Below are positions 27,741-36,057 of a stretch of 53,236 nt of DNA, piece after piece. Where the stretch lies: assembly GCF_000385215.1 (NCBI RefSeq), contig NZ_ARQK01000042.1, forward strand, positions 1 through 53,236, in the 5' to 3' direction. The position numbers and the translations under genes were made by a program. The DNA comes from Thioalkalivibrio thiocyanoxidans ARh2. Lineage in GTDB: Bacteria > Pseudomonadota > Gammaproteobacteria > Ectothiorhodospirales > Ectothiorhodospiraceae. How positions within the stretch are numbered: position 1 is the stretch's first letter; the number at the start of each line of letters is the position of its first letter. Under the pieces are notes generated by a model. That model made no database searches. It saw nothing but the letters and a program-made list of their open reading frames with translations, and was not told where the DNA came from.

Positions 27741-30341
27741 ATGTCCCGCTGGCACCTCTCCTTTGATGGCTACGACCCCGACAAACAGGGGCTGCGCGAG
27801 GCCCTGTGCACCACGGGCAATGGCTATTTCTGCACCCGCGGCGCGGTCACCGACAGCGGCACCCGCGAGGGCCGCTGCGCGCGCCCGGGGGTGCACTACC
27901 CCGGCACCTATCTGGCCGGCGGCTACAACCGCACCTCCGCCACCGTGGCCGGGCACGAGGTGGAGAACGAGGACCTGGTGAACCTGCCCGACTGGCTGCC
28001 GCTCACCATCGCCATCGCCGACGGCCCGTGGTTCCGCATCGACGCGGTCACGGTGCGCGACTACCGTCAGGAGCTGGACCTGCGCGAGGGCGTGCTGTCG
28101 CGGCGCTTCCGCTTCACCGACGAGGCCGGGCACAGCACGCTGTGGGAGGAGCGCCGATTCGTCAGCATGGACCACCCCCACCTGGGCGCGCTGCAGGTCA
28201 CCCTGACCCCGGTGGACTGGAGCGGCCCGCTGCGAATCCGCTCGGCGATCGATGGCGGCGTGATCAACGACGGCGTCGAGCGCTACCGCGACCTGACCGG
28301 CCGCCACCTGGAGGTGCTGGAGATTGCCCACCCGCCAGCCCCGGAGGGCCGGGATGGCGCCTGCCTGGCCGCACTGCGCGCGCGCACCCTGCAGTCCCGG
28401 CTGGAGGTCGCCGTCGTGACCTCCACCCGCGTCCACGCTGCCGACGGCGCACCGCTCCCCGCCGCCGTCAGCCGCGACGACAGCGAGGTCGAGGCCGTGC
28501 TGCTGCTCGAGGTGGAGGCCCGGGAAGCGGCCCCGATCACCGTGGAAAAACGGGTCGCCCTGCACACCTCGCGCGACTACGCCATCAGCGAGCCGCTGGA
28601 GGCCGGCATCCGCCTGCTGGAAGACGCCCCGCCGTTCGACAGCCTGCTGCAGGCCCACCGCCGCGCATGGCAGCAGCTGTGGGACGACTTCGACATCGGT
28701 CTGGAGGCCGAGACCGACACCTGCGGCGCCCCCGAAGGCAACAGCGAGGCGGAGATGAAGCTGCGCCTGCACACCTTCCACCTGCTGCAGACCGTCTCCG
28801 AACACACCACCGAAATGGACGTCGGCGTGCCCGCCCGCGGCTGGCACGGCGAGGCCTATCGCGGGCACATCTTCTGGGACGAGCTGTTCATCTTCCCGTT
28901 TCTCAACCTGCGCCGCCCGGCCCTGACCCATGCGCTGCTGCTGTACCGCTACCGCCGCCTGCCCGAGGCGCGCCGCGCCGCACGCGAGGCCGGGCATAGC
29001 GGCGCACTGTTTCCCTGGCAGTCGGGCGCCAGCGGCCGCGAGGAGAGCCAGCGGCTGCACCTGAACCCGGAGTCCGGCCGCTGGCTGCCGGACAACACCC
29101 ACCGCCAGTGGCACATCAACGCCGCCGTCGCCTACAACATCTGGCACTACTGGGAGGTGACCCAGGACCACGGCTTCCTGCACGCCGAGGGTGCGGAGAT
29201 GATGCTGGAGATCGCCCGCTTCTGGGCCTCCGTCGCCACCCACGACCCGGAGGATGACCGCTACGACATCCGCGGGGTGATGGGGCCCGACGAATACCAC
29301 GACGCCTACCCCGACGTGGATCCCGAGCAGGAAGGCGGACTCGACAACAACGCCTACACCAACGTGATGGTCGCCTGGCTGATGTCGCGCGCGGTGGACG
29401 TCTGGGAGCTGATGCCGGCCGGCGAGCGCGAGGCCCTGTGCGACCGCCTCGGCATCGGGCCGGAAGACCGCGATCACTGGGAGACCCTCAGCCGCCGCCT
29501 GCGCATCCCGTTTCACGAGGACCCCGATGGCCAGCCGGTCATCAGCCAGTTCGAGGGCTACGGGGAGCTCGAGGAACTGGACTGGGAGGACTACGGGCGC
29601 AAATACGGGCTCAACATGCGCCTCGACCGCATCCTCGAGGCCGCGGGCGACAGCCCCAACCGCTACCGGGCCTCCAAGCAGGCCGACGTGCTGATGCTGT
29701 TCTACCTGTTCACGGCCGAGGAGCTGCAGCTGATCTTCGAGAAGCTCGGCTACCGCTTCGACCCCGACCTGATCCCGCGCAACGTCGACTATTACCTGCG
29801 GCGCACCTCGCACGGCTCCACCCTGAGCTTCGTCAGCCATGCCTGGGTGCTGGCGCGTTCCGACCGCGAACACGCCTGGCGGCTGTTCTGCACGGTGCTG
29901 GACAGCGACGTCCACGACCTCCAGGGCGGGACCACCCCCGAGGGCATCCATACCGGCGCCATGGCCGGGTCCATCGATATCGTGCAGCGCTGCTTCCTCG
30001 GCATCGAGACGCGCGAGGACATACTGCACCTGGACCCGGTGCTGCCGGACGGCGTGCGCCGGCTGCGCGCGCGCCTGTACTACCGCCGCCACATCCTCGA
30101 TGTCGAGGCCGACCACGAGACCCTGCGCGTGCACAGCGCGGTGCTCCCGGCGCCGCCGATCCACATCGCCTACCGCGGCCACATCCGCGTCGTCGGACCC
30201 GGTATGGACTTCGCGATGCCGCTGGTCAAACCCTGGGCACACCCGGCCGACCCCGAGGAACGCCGGCGCCAGCGCGAACGCCGCGAGCGCCGCGAACGCA
30301 TTGAGGCCGCAGCCCCCTGCGCGCGCGGCAGCGATCGCTGA
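27741..30341 (+). CDS. GH65 disaccharide phosphorylase (trehalose/kojibiose type)
   Basis: GH65 phosphorylases cleave alpha-glucosides with phosphate, inverting to beta-glucose-1-P. The 866 aa protein has the N-terminal beta-sandwich (about 1-280), a linker and an (alpha/alpha)6 barrel. The general acid is E518 in GVMGPDEYHDAYPD, followed by DNNAYTNVMVAW. The phosphate-site region near HGSTLSFVSHAWVLARSDRE and the C-terminal beta domain (GIHTGAMAGSIDIVQRCFLG) are present. Context with TreT and OtsB domains favours trehalose phosphorylase. Kojibiose or nigerose cannot be excluded from sequence. Confidence 0.87.
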   Translation: MSRWHLSFDGYDPDKQGLREALCTTGNGYFCTRGAVTDSGTREGRCARPGVHYPGTYLAGGYNRTSATVAGHEVENEDLVNLPDWLPLTIAIADGPWFRIDAVTVRDYRQELDLREGVLSRRFRFTDEAGHSTLWEERRFVSMDHPHLGALQVTLTPVDWSGPLRIRSAIDGGVINDGVERYRDLTGRHLEVLEIAHPPAPEGRDGACLAALRARTLQSRLEVAVVTSTRVHAADGAPLPAAVSRDDSEVEAVLLLEVEAREAAPITVEKRVALHTSRDYAISEPLEAGIRLLEDAPPFDSLLQAHRRAWQQLWDDFDIGLEAETDTCGAPEGNSEAEMKLRLHTFHLLQTVSEHTTEMDVGVPARGWHGEAYRGHIFWDELFIFPFLNLRRPALTHALLLYRYRRLPEARRAAREAGHSGALFPWQSGASGREESQRLHLNPESGRWLPDNTHRQWHINAAVAYNIWHYWEVTQDHGFLHAEGAEMMLEIARFWASVATHDPEDDRYDIRGVMGPDEYHDAYPDVDPEQEGGLDNNAYTNVMVAWLMSRAVDVWELMPAGEREALCDRLGIGPEDRDHWETLSRRLRIPFHEDPDGQPVISQFEGYGELEELDWEDYGRKYGLNMRLDRILEAAGDSPNRYRASKQADVLMLFYLFTAEELQLIFEKLGYRFDPDLIPRNVDYYLRRTSHGSTLSFVSHAWVLARSDREHAWRLFCTVLDSDVHDLQGGTTPEGIHTGAMAGSIDIVQRCFLGIETREDILHLDPVLPDGVRRLRARLYYRRHILDVEADHETLRVHSAVLPAPPIHIAYRGHIRVVGPGMDFAMPLVKPWAHPADPEERRRQRERRERRERIEAAAPCARGSDR

Positions 30342-30447
30342 GGCCGCACCCCCAACGCCGTGCCGGTCCTGGCCCTCCGGGATTGCACCCCACGCCGTGC
30401 CCGCGCAATCTGTTGCGCCCCAACCCCAAGCCGCAACGGAGTACCGC

Positions 30448-30867
30448 GTGGCCGTATACCAGGACAGCATCCAGATCCGCACCGACGGGCGCGGAACCAC
30501 CCTGATCACCCGCCAGGTCGAGGATGTCGTGCGCGCCTCCGGCATCACCACCGGGACCTGTCACGTCTTCCAGCATCACACCAGCGCCTCGCTGCTGGTG
30601 ACCGAGAACGCCGACCCCGACGTGCGCCGCGACCTGGAGACCCTGATCGCGCGCATGGCCCCGGACGGAGACCCCGCCTACCACCACGACATGGAAGGCG
30701 ACGACGACATGGCCGCACACGCCCGCGCCATGCTCACCCACAACGACCTGACCGTGCCGGTGGGGCGCGGCCGCCTGGTGCTCGGCACCTGGCAGGGCCT
30801 GTTCCTCTGGGAACACCGCTACGCCCCGCACACCCGCACGGCCACCATTACCGTGCAGGGCGAGTGA
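30448..30867 (+). CDS. yjbQ: YjbQ/UPF0047 family protein
   Basis: This is a small compact protein of the YjbQ family; members show weak thiamine-phosphate synthase activity, and the true role is unsettled. The GTG start (30448) has ACGGAG 7 nt upstream and gives 139 aa, the family length. Motifs include GTCHVFQHHTSASLLVTENA, the His-rich YHHDMEGDDDMAAHARAM, and the end GTWQGLFLWEH. It is 106 nt downstream of the phosphorylase, so membership in that operon is uncertain. Confidence 0.9.
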   Translation: MAVYQDSIQIRTDGRGTTLITRQVEDVVRASGITTGTCHVFQHHTSASLLVTENADPDVRRDLETLIARMAPDGDPAYHHDMEGDDDMAAHARAMLTHNDLTVPVGRGRLVLGTWQGLFLWEHRYAPHTRTATITVQGE

Positions 30868-30930
30868 CGCGGTAACGGGCATCGCCACACCGAGGTCTGT
30901 CCCGCGGGGGCCTGCGGGTTCCGCGTGAAC

Positions 30931-32013
30931 TCAGGCGTCGAGCCGGCGCACGTGCACCGTGATCTCCTCGCGGTCGTGGTAGAGCTGGCGCGCCTGCAGC
31001 GCATGCGGGATCCCCGCCGCGTCCAGCCGCTTGCGCACCTGCTGCAGGCAGTCCCGCGCCGCCTGCCAGCGCTGCTTCATCGGCAGCTTCAGGTTGAACA
31101 CCGCCTCGCGGCACCAGCCGGCCTCCAGCCAGTCGGCCATGCGCGCGGCCACCCGCGCCGGCTTGTCCACGATGTCGCAGACCAGCCAGTGCACCGGATT
31201 GGGCGGTGTCCAGGTGAAGGCGTCCTGCCGGTGGTGCTCGACCTGGGTGGTGGCCATCAGCGCCGCGTCCATCGGCCCGTTGTCCACCGCATGCACGTAC
31301 ATCCCGCGACGCACCAGCTGCCAGGTCCAGCCGCCGGGGGCCGCCCCCAGGTCCACTGCCTGCATCCCCTCGGCCAGCCGCGTGTCCCACTCCGCGCGCG
31401 GGATGAAGGTATGCCAGGCCTCCTCCAGCTTCAGTGCGGAGCGGCTGGGCGCGTCAGGCGCAGTCCGCAGGCGCAGCTTGCCTTCCGGCCACTCGCTGCG
31501 CTCGCCGGGCCTGGAGAACGCGATCTGGACGCGATCGCCGGCGGACCAGAACAGGTGCGCGCGCATCCCGGCCGCGTCCGGCACCAGCAGCCCGCGCTTG
31601 CGCAGCACGGCCTGCAAGGGGCGGTCGAGTGCCCGAGCCAGCCGCACGAGCGACTGCCCCTCGTTGGTATCCGGGCACTCATGCCAGACCGAATCAAAAC
31701 AAAGCCCCGTCAACTGGAGCTGGTCCAGGATCGGGGTCACCCGATCCTCCCGGCTCAACCGTTCCAGTGGGTGCAGCGCCAGCAGGCGCTGGCGGGCAAA
31801 GATCAACCCATCCAGTGGCAGGGCCGCGGCCAGCCCGGCCAGATCACCATCCGCCGGGACAAAGCGTACGTAACCGGTATCCGGCTTCGCACGCGGGTAG
31901 CCGGCCATCCCCGCGTTCGCGGCCCGCTCCGTCAGCTCGGCAATCAGGTCCGGCTCGAATCCCGGGCGGCAGTAGAACAGCAGTTCGGACGCCGTCGCCT
32001 CGATCGACTCCAT
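30931..32013 (-). CDS. rlmM: 23S rRNA 2'-O-methyltransferase RlmM
   Basis: RlmM methylates the ribose of C2498 in 23S rRNA. From ATG 32013 (GGAGGGGAC upstream) it is 360 aa. The frame extends upstream only by reading through the soxB terminator. An N-terminal THUMP-like domain precedes a Rossmann methyltransferase with AVDLGAAPGGWTWQLVRRGM as SAM-binding motif I. Other catalytic features are FNLKLPMKQRW and the C-terminal HDREEITVHVRR. It is convergent with yjbQ. Confidence 0.93.
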   Translation of the reverse strand: MESIEATASELLFYCRPGFEPDLIAELTERAANAGMAGYPRAKPDTGYVRFVPADGDLAGLAAALPLDGLIFARQRLLALHPLERLSREDRVTPILDQLQLTGLCFDSVWHECPDTNEGQSLVRLARALDRPLQAVLRKRGLLVPDAAGMRAHLFWSAGDRVQIAFSRPGERSEWPEGKLRLRTAPDAPSRSALKLEEAWHTFIPRAEWDTRLAEGMQAVDLGAAPGGWTWQLVRRGMYVHAVDNGPMDAALMATTQVEHHRQDAFTWTPPNPVHWLVCDIVDKPARVAARMADWLEAGWCREAVFNLKLPMKQRWQAARDCLQQVRKRLDAAGIPHALQARQLYHDREEITVHVRRLDA

Positions 32014-32025
32014 GTCCCCTCCATG

Positions 32026-32061
32026 AAAAAAGCCGCCCCACCCGAGCGGGTGAGGCGGCTT
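32026..32061 (-). terminator. Intrinsic terminator after soxB
   Basis: On the minus strand AAGCCGCC and GGCGGCTT form a long GC-rich stem (inner CACCC/GGGTG) followed by TTTT. It lies 48-83 nt after the soxB stop and ends just before the rlmM ribosome site, separating the two transcripts. Confidence 0.93.
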
Positions 32062-32108
32062 CGAGGGTACCCGGACCATGACATCCGGGCCACCACGGAA
32101 CGGTCGAA

Positions 32109-33842
32109 TTACAGATCCAGGCCCGGATCTCCTTCGACGTTCTTCAGCTTCGGCACGTAGGGCTTGCTGACCTCGACCGTGCCCTTGTCGCGCAGGTAGT
32201 CCTCGACCACCTCCCAGACCGGCGTGGAATCGAGGGGTTCGGCCACGCTCGCCCAGCCGGCGACCACGTACTTCTTGTCCATGTCGATCGGCTCGCCGTT
32301 GATCTCCATATCGCTGATCCGCGAACCCATCGACTCGTGCGGGTTGATGGTGTACTTGATGCCACCGGTGCGGACCATGTCGCCACCGCGATGGTGGTAC
32401 GGGTTCTGGTTGAAGATCGAGTTGGCCACGTCTTCCAGCGTGTTCTTGAGCTGCTCGCCGGTCATCTCGTTGCGCGTGGTCTCGGAGTAGGTCGTCACCG
32501 TCTGGGTCATCAGCTCTTCGTAGGTAATCGGCTGACCCGGCAGCACGCTCACGCCCCAGCGGAAGCCCGGCGAAAGCGCGATCTCCGCGTCGAGCTTGTC
32601 GCGCAGCGCGTCCAGGATCACTTCGTCGAAGGTGCCGTTGAAGTTGCCACGGCGATACAGCACACCCTCGGTCACCGCCAGCTCTTCGTTCAGCTTGCCC
32701 TCGTACGGTTCGTGGACCTTCTTAATGTGTTCTTCCATCTCCGGATCGGGATCCAGCAGGTTGGAGAACACCGGCAGCATGTGGAACTTGTAGTCGCGCA
32801 CGCCGTTGTCGCCCACGTCCAGGTCCAGCAGCCCCAGGAACTTGCCGTTGGAACCGGCGTTGGTCACCAGGGTGATCTCGCCGCCGGCATTTTTGATCTC
32901 CATCGCGCCCGGAATGGCGTCATGGGTATGACCACCCATGATCACGTCCACGCCTTCCAGATTACGGGCCATCTCCATGTCGGTAACCATGCCGTTGTGC
33001 GACAGGATCGCGACGACCTTCGCACCCTTCTCGCGGCATTCGTTGATCATCCGCTGCATGTTCTCGTCGCGGATGCCGAAGCTCCAGTCCGGGAACATGT
33101 AGCCCGGGTTGGCCACGGAGGTGTACGGGAAGGCCTGGCCGATCACCGCCACCGGCACGCCATTCATCTCGCGGATGGTATAGGGCTCGAACACCGGGTC
33201 GCCCCAGTCGCGGTCCTCGATGTTCTGCGCGAGGAAGTCGATGCCATTCGGCTTGAAGTCGTTCTCGACGATCTCCATCACGCGGTCGTCACCGAAGGTG
33301 AATTCCCAGTGACCCACCATGATGTCCACGCCCAGCAGCTTCTGCGCATCGACCATGTCCTGGGCGTCTTCCCACAGCGAGACCGCGGTGCCGTGCCAGG
33401 TGTCGCCGCCGTCCAGCATCAGCGAATTCGGCCGGTCGGCGCGCAGCTTCTTGACCAGCGTGGACAGATGGGAAAAGCCCCCCATGCGGCCGTATTTCTC
33501 CGCCGCGTCGACGTAGTCGAGATGGGTGATGGCGTGCGCCATCGGCGAACCGGGCTTGATGTCGAACCACTCGAGCAGCTCCTTGCCCACCAGCACCGGC
33601 GGCTTGCCCTGCATGTCGCCCACGCCAATGTTCACGTTCGGCTCGCGGAAGTAGATCGGCTTCAACTGCGCGTGGCAGTCGGTGTAGTGCAGGAACGAGA
33701 CGTTGCCGAACTTCGGAATGTCGTAGATCTCGCTGCTCAGGGGCTTCCAGGACCCCTTCTCGCCGGCCCAGGCATTCATCGAGAAGCCGGCGGCACTCGC
33801 CGCGACCATGGCTTCGAGGAATTCTCTCCGAGTCAGATTCAT
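32109..33842 (-). CDS. soxB: Thiosulfohydrolase SoxB (Tat-exported)
   Basis: SoxB is the dimanganese periplasmic hydrolase that releases sulfate from the SoxYZ carrier in thiosulfate oxidation. The 577 aa protein begins with a twin-arginine signal (LTRREFLEAMVAASAAGFS). The metallophosphatase domain has metal ligands in HYTDCHAQ, LDGGDTWHGT, the histidine motif MVGHWEFTFGDD, and GGHTHDAIPG. A 5'-nucleotidase-type C-terminal domain follows. TAGGAG lies ahead of the ATG. No soxXYZA gene is adjacent; a scattered sox set is known in Thioalkalivibrio-like organisms. The upstream gap to 34093 holds its promoter region but no clear boxes. Confidence 0.95.
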   Translation of the reverse strand: MNLTRREFLEAMVAASAAGFSMNAWAGEKGSWKPLSSEIYDIPKFGNVSFLHYTDCHAQLKPIYFREPNVNIGVGDMQGKPPVLVGKELLEWFDIKPGSPMAHAITHLDYVDAAEKYGRMGGFSHLSTLVKKLRADRPNSLMLDGGDTWHGTAVSLWEDAQDMVDAQKLLGVDIMVGHWEFTFGDDRVMEIVENDFKPNGIDFLAQNIEDRDWGDPVFEPYTIREMNGVPVAVIGQAFPYTSVANPGYMFPDWSFGIRDENMQRMINECREKGAKVVAILSHNGMVTDMEMARNLEGVDVIMGGHTHDAIPGAMEIKNAGGEITLVTNAGSNGKFLGLLDLDVGDNGVRDYKFHMLPVFSNLLDPDPEMEEHIKKVHEPYEGKLNEELAVTEGVLYRRGNFNGTFDEVILDALRDKLDAEIALSPGFRWGVSVLPGQPITYEELMTQTVTTYSETTRNEMTGEQLKNTLEDVANSIFNQNPYHHRGGDMVRTGGIKYTINPHESMGSRISDMEINGEPIDMDKKYVVAGWASVAEPLDSTPVWEVVEDYLRDKGTVEVSKPYVPKLKNVEGDPGLDL

Positions 33843-34093
33843 TGACTGGCTCCTATTGGTGGTTTGAATTGGATTGAGCGCAAATACCAGCTGGGCCTGT
33901 TCCGGCCCTCTTCCCGGTTATTCCGGACGTGCATCGGCCGATTTTGTTCCATCGGTCTGGCCGCAAACGGGTGCGCAGACTACCGGAATTGCTGCGCATA
34001 CGCGCGGGATAGAATGAGAATCGGCCCTGTTTCATTCCGATCTGCGCGGACAAAAAAATGCTCCGGGAGCCTGCCAGAGCCACCACACAGGTC

Positions 34094-34126
34094 ACAAAAA
34101 AGGCCTGTCACCCTGGGGGTAACAGG
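34094..34126 (-). terminator. Intrinsic terminator after fba
   Basis: On the minus strand GGCCTGTTACCC and GGGTGACAGGCC pair (one mismatch), followed by TTTTTT. It is about 190 nt beyond the aldolase stop. Confidence 0.85.
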
Positions 34127-34163
34127 CCAAGACGCGACATACACCGCCGGAGAACAGATGCGG

Positions 34164-34201
34164 GGGGGCACAGCGCCGACAGCGCTGATCCTTGTGCCCC
34201 C
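34164..34201. other. Stem-loop between fba and its terminator
   Basis: GGGGGCACA and TGTGCCCCC pair around AGCGC/GCGCT, a strong hairpin in the 3' untranslated region of fba. The rest of 34127-34318 and 33843-34093 shows no gene. It could be an RNA-stability element or a transcription pause site. Confidence 0.4.
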
Positions 34202-34318
34202 GCCGATCGGCTCGTACCCGGCAGTCTCAGTCTATGAAGCTCAAAGCGGGCAGGGATTGATTCAGATCAACTATGCCGCAGGTTGCATATCGCGCCCGCT
34301 GCTCGCGATCCACGCGAC

Positions 34319-35323
34319 TTAGGCCGCGTACTTGCCCTCCGCGGCCAGGCCATTGTCGCGGGCACGCTCGTACACCGTCTTCTGCGCGCTCTCGAAATTC
34401 GCCTGCATGTCTTCACCCCAGAGCTTCAGCGCGGCCTGCTGCATGCCACGCCCGTAGGAGAACGACAGCGGCCAGGGCGTACCACCAATGCGGTTCATCG
34501 CATCCAGGTGCGCGGTCGCATCCTCGTCACTCTGGCCACCCGAGAGAAACACGATGCCGGGCAGGATCGCGGGCACCGCGGAGGCAAGGCAGCGCAGGGT
34601 CGCGTGGGCCACATCGTCCGCACTCACCTGCTCCGGGCAGTCCTTGCCGGGGATCACCATGCTGGCCTTGAGGATCGTGCCCTCCAGCAGCACGTGGTGG
34701 TCGTACAGAGCGCGGAACACCGCGCGTTGGGTCGCCTCGGTGACGCCGTAGCAGGTCTCGATGTCGTGATCGCCATCCATCAGGACCTCCGGCTCCACGA
34801 TCGGCACCAGTCCCTGCTCCTGACAAAGCGCAGCGTAGCGCGCCAGCGCATGGGCATTGGCCTCGATACAGGTATCGGTCGGCATGGTTTCGCCAATGGT
34901 GATGACCGCGCGCCACTTGGCGAACCTCGCGCCCATCCTGGCGTATTCCTCGAGACGCTCGCGCAGCCCGTCCAGGCCTTCGGTCACCTTCTCGCCCGGG
35001 AATCCCGCCAGGTCCTTCGCGCCCGTATCCACCTTGATGCCGGGCAGGACGCCCGATTCATTCATCACATCCACGAACGGCTTGCCGTCCCGCGTGGACT
35101 GGCGAAGGGTCTCGTCATAGAGGATGGCGCCGGAGATGTATTCGTTCAGCTTGGGCGTGGTGAGCAGGAGTTCGCGATAGGTCCGGCGATTCTCCTCGGT
35201 GTTCTCAACCCCCACCGCATTAAATCGCTTGCCGATCGTGCCGGTGGATTCGTCGATCGCAATAATGCCCTTCCCGGGGGCGACCATCGCCTCGGCCGTC
35301 TCGATCAGTGTGTCGATTTTCAT
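34319..35323 (-). CDS. fba: Class I fructose-bisphosphate aldolase
   Basis: This Schiff-base aldolase interconverts fructose-1,6-bisphosphate with two triose phosphates; autotrophs also use it in the Calvin cycle. The 334 aa protein resembles the animal/plant-type class I family. It has the N-terminal GKGIIAIDESTGTIGKRF, RFAKWRAVI, IVEPEVLMDGDHDI, and the Schiff-base lysine in LEGTILKASMV. GIVFLSGGQSD and the terminal Tyr region (GKYAA) follow. The neighbours do not form an obvious operon with it. Confidence 0.95.
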   Translation of the reverse strand: MKIDTLIETAEAMVAPGKGIIAIDESTGTIGKRFNAVGVENTEENRRTYRELLLTTPKLNEYISGAILYDETLRQSTRDGKPFVDVMNESGVLPGIKVDTGAKDLAGFPGEKVTEGLDGLRERLEEYARMGARFAKWRAVITIGETMPTDTCIEANAHALARYAALCQEQGLVPIVEPEVLMDGDHDIETCYGVTEATQRAVFRALYDHHVLLEGTILKASMVIPGKDCPEQVSADDVAHATLRCLASAVPAILPGIVFLSGGQSDEDATAHLDAMNRIGGTPWPLSFSYGRGMQQAALKLWGEDMQANFESAQKTVYERARDNGLAAEGKYAA

Positions 35324-35347
35324 CTCTGCTCCTTGGGGCTGGTATAC

Positions 35348-35400
35348 CCGTATGGATTTCCGTTGGAGACTAGTTCCCCGCCAGGGGTTCTTCCATACGG
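35348..35400. other. Long-range inverted repeat upstream of fba
   Basis: CCGTATGGA (35348-35356) and TCCATACGG (35392-35400) are perfect inverted repeats around a 35-nt loop that itself contains CCCC/GGGG. It lies between the RDD gene and fba and could be an RNA hairpin or a regulator site. The assignment is open. Confidence 0.35.
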
Positions 35401-35455
35401 ACTCCCAACGCCCGGGTGCAGTTCACAAACGCGCGAGGCCCATCTCGGCCACTCT

Positions 35456-36013
35456 TCAGTTCAGCCACTCCTTGCGTACAACAAAGGTCTCCGCGATCAG
35501 GTCGTGCAGGGCCTGGCGGCGGCGGGTAAAGGCCACCATCAGATAGCCGATGCCGAACAGCAGCCCGGAAAGGATCTCCGCGAGATAACGGCCCGTGGCG
35601 CGCATGAAGGTGATGCGCTCGCCGTGATAGTCGACCACACGCAACCCCACCGCCATCTTGCCCACCGTCGCCTGATAGCGGGAGCTGTGCATCCCGGCCC
35701 AGTACAGCCAGGCCACCAGGATGTTGATCAGCATCCAGGCAATATCGGCCGTCATCAGCTCGGGCTCCGGCCCCTTGGGCGCCATCGTCTCCGGGCTGAT
35801 CACCATCTGCGCCATGATCTGCGGCACCCCGATCACCACCATGTCGACCAGGGTAGCCAGCACGCGCCGCCAGAACCCGCCAAAGGCCGCGCGATCCTCC
35901 GGCGGCCCGGCGTGCGCCTGCGGCGATGCGGCCGCCTCGATCAGATTCGCTCCACAACCGTTGCAGTAGCGCGCCTCGGGCGGGTTGTCCCGCCCGCATG
36001 CATTACATTCCAT
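35456..36013 (-). CDS. RDD-family membrane protein with N-terminal zinc ribbon
   Basis: From ATG 36013 (AGGGG upstream) the protein is 185 aa. It starts with a zinc ribbon of two Cys pairs (MECNACGRDNPPEARYCNGC, Cys 3, 6, 17, 20). An RDD membrane domain follows with three hydrophobic segments between about residues 48 and 165, including RRVLATLVDMVVIGVPQIMA and the GKMAVGLRVVDYHGERIT motif. RDD proteins have been linked to ion transport in some alkaliphiles and halophiles. Function here is not known. Confidence 0.82.
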   Translation of the reverse strand: MECNACGRDNPPEARYCNGCGANLIEAAASPQAHAGPPEDRAAFGGFWRRVLATLVDMVVIGVPQIMAQMVISPETMAPKGPEPELMTADIAWMLINILVAWLYWAGMHSSRYQATVGKMAVGLRVVDYHGERITFMRATGRYLAEILSGLLFGIGYLMVAFTRRRQALHDLIAETFVVRKEWLN

Positions 36014-36057
36014 GTAGATACCCCTTTCCAATATCGGCCGGCAGGACAAGCCCCTGT

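Noticed and set aside
25191..30551. Open frame of almost 1,800 codons on the minus strand
   Set aside because: It is the mirror of the trehalose genes. Its translation is Val/Gln/Gly/His-rich without domains, and the plus-strand genes explain the DNA fully. GC-rich codon bias keeps the opposite frame open.
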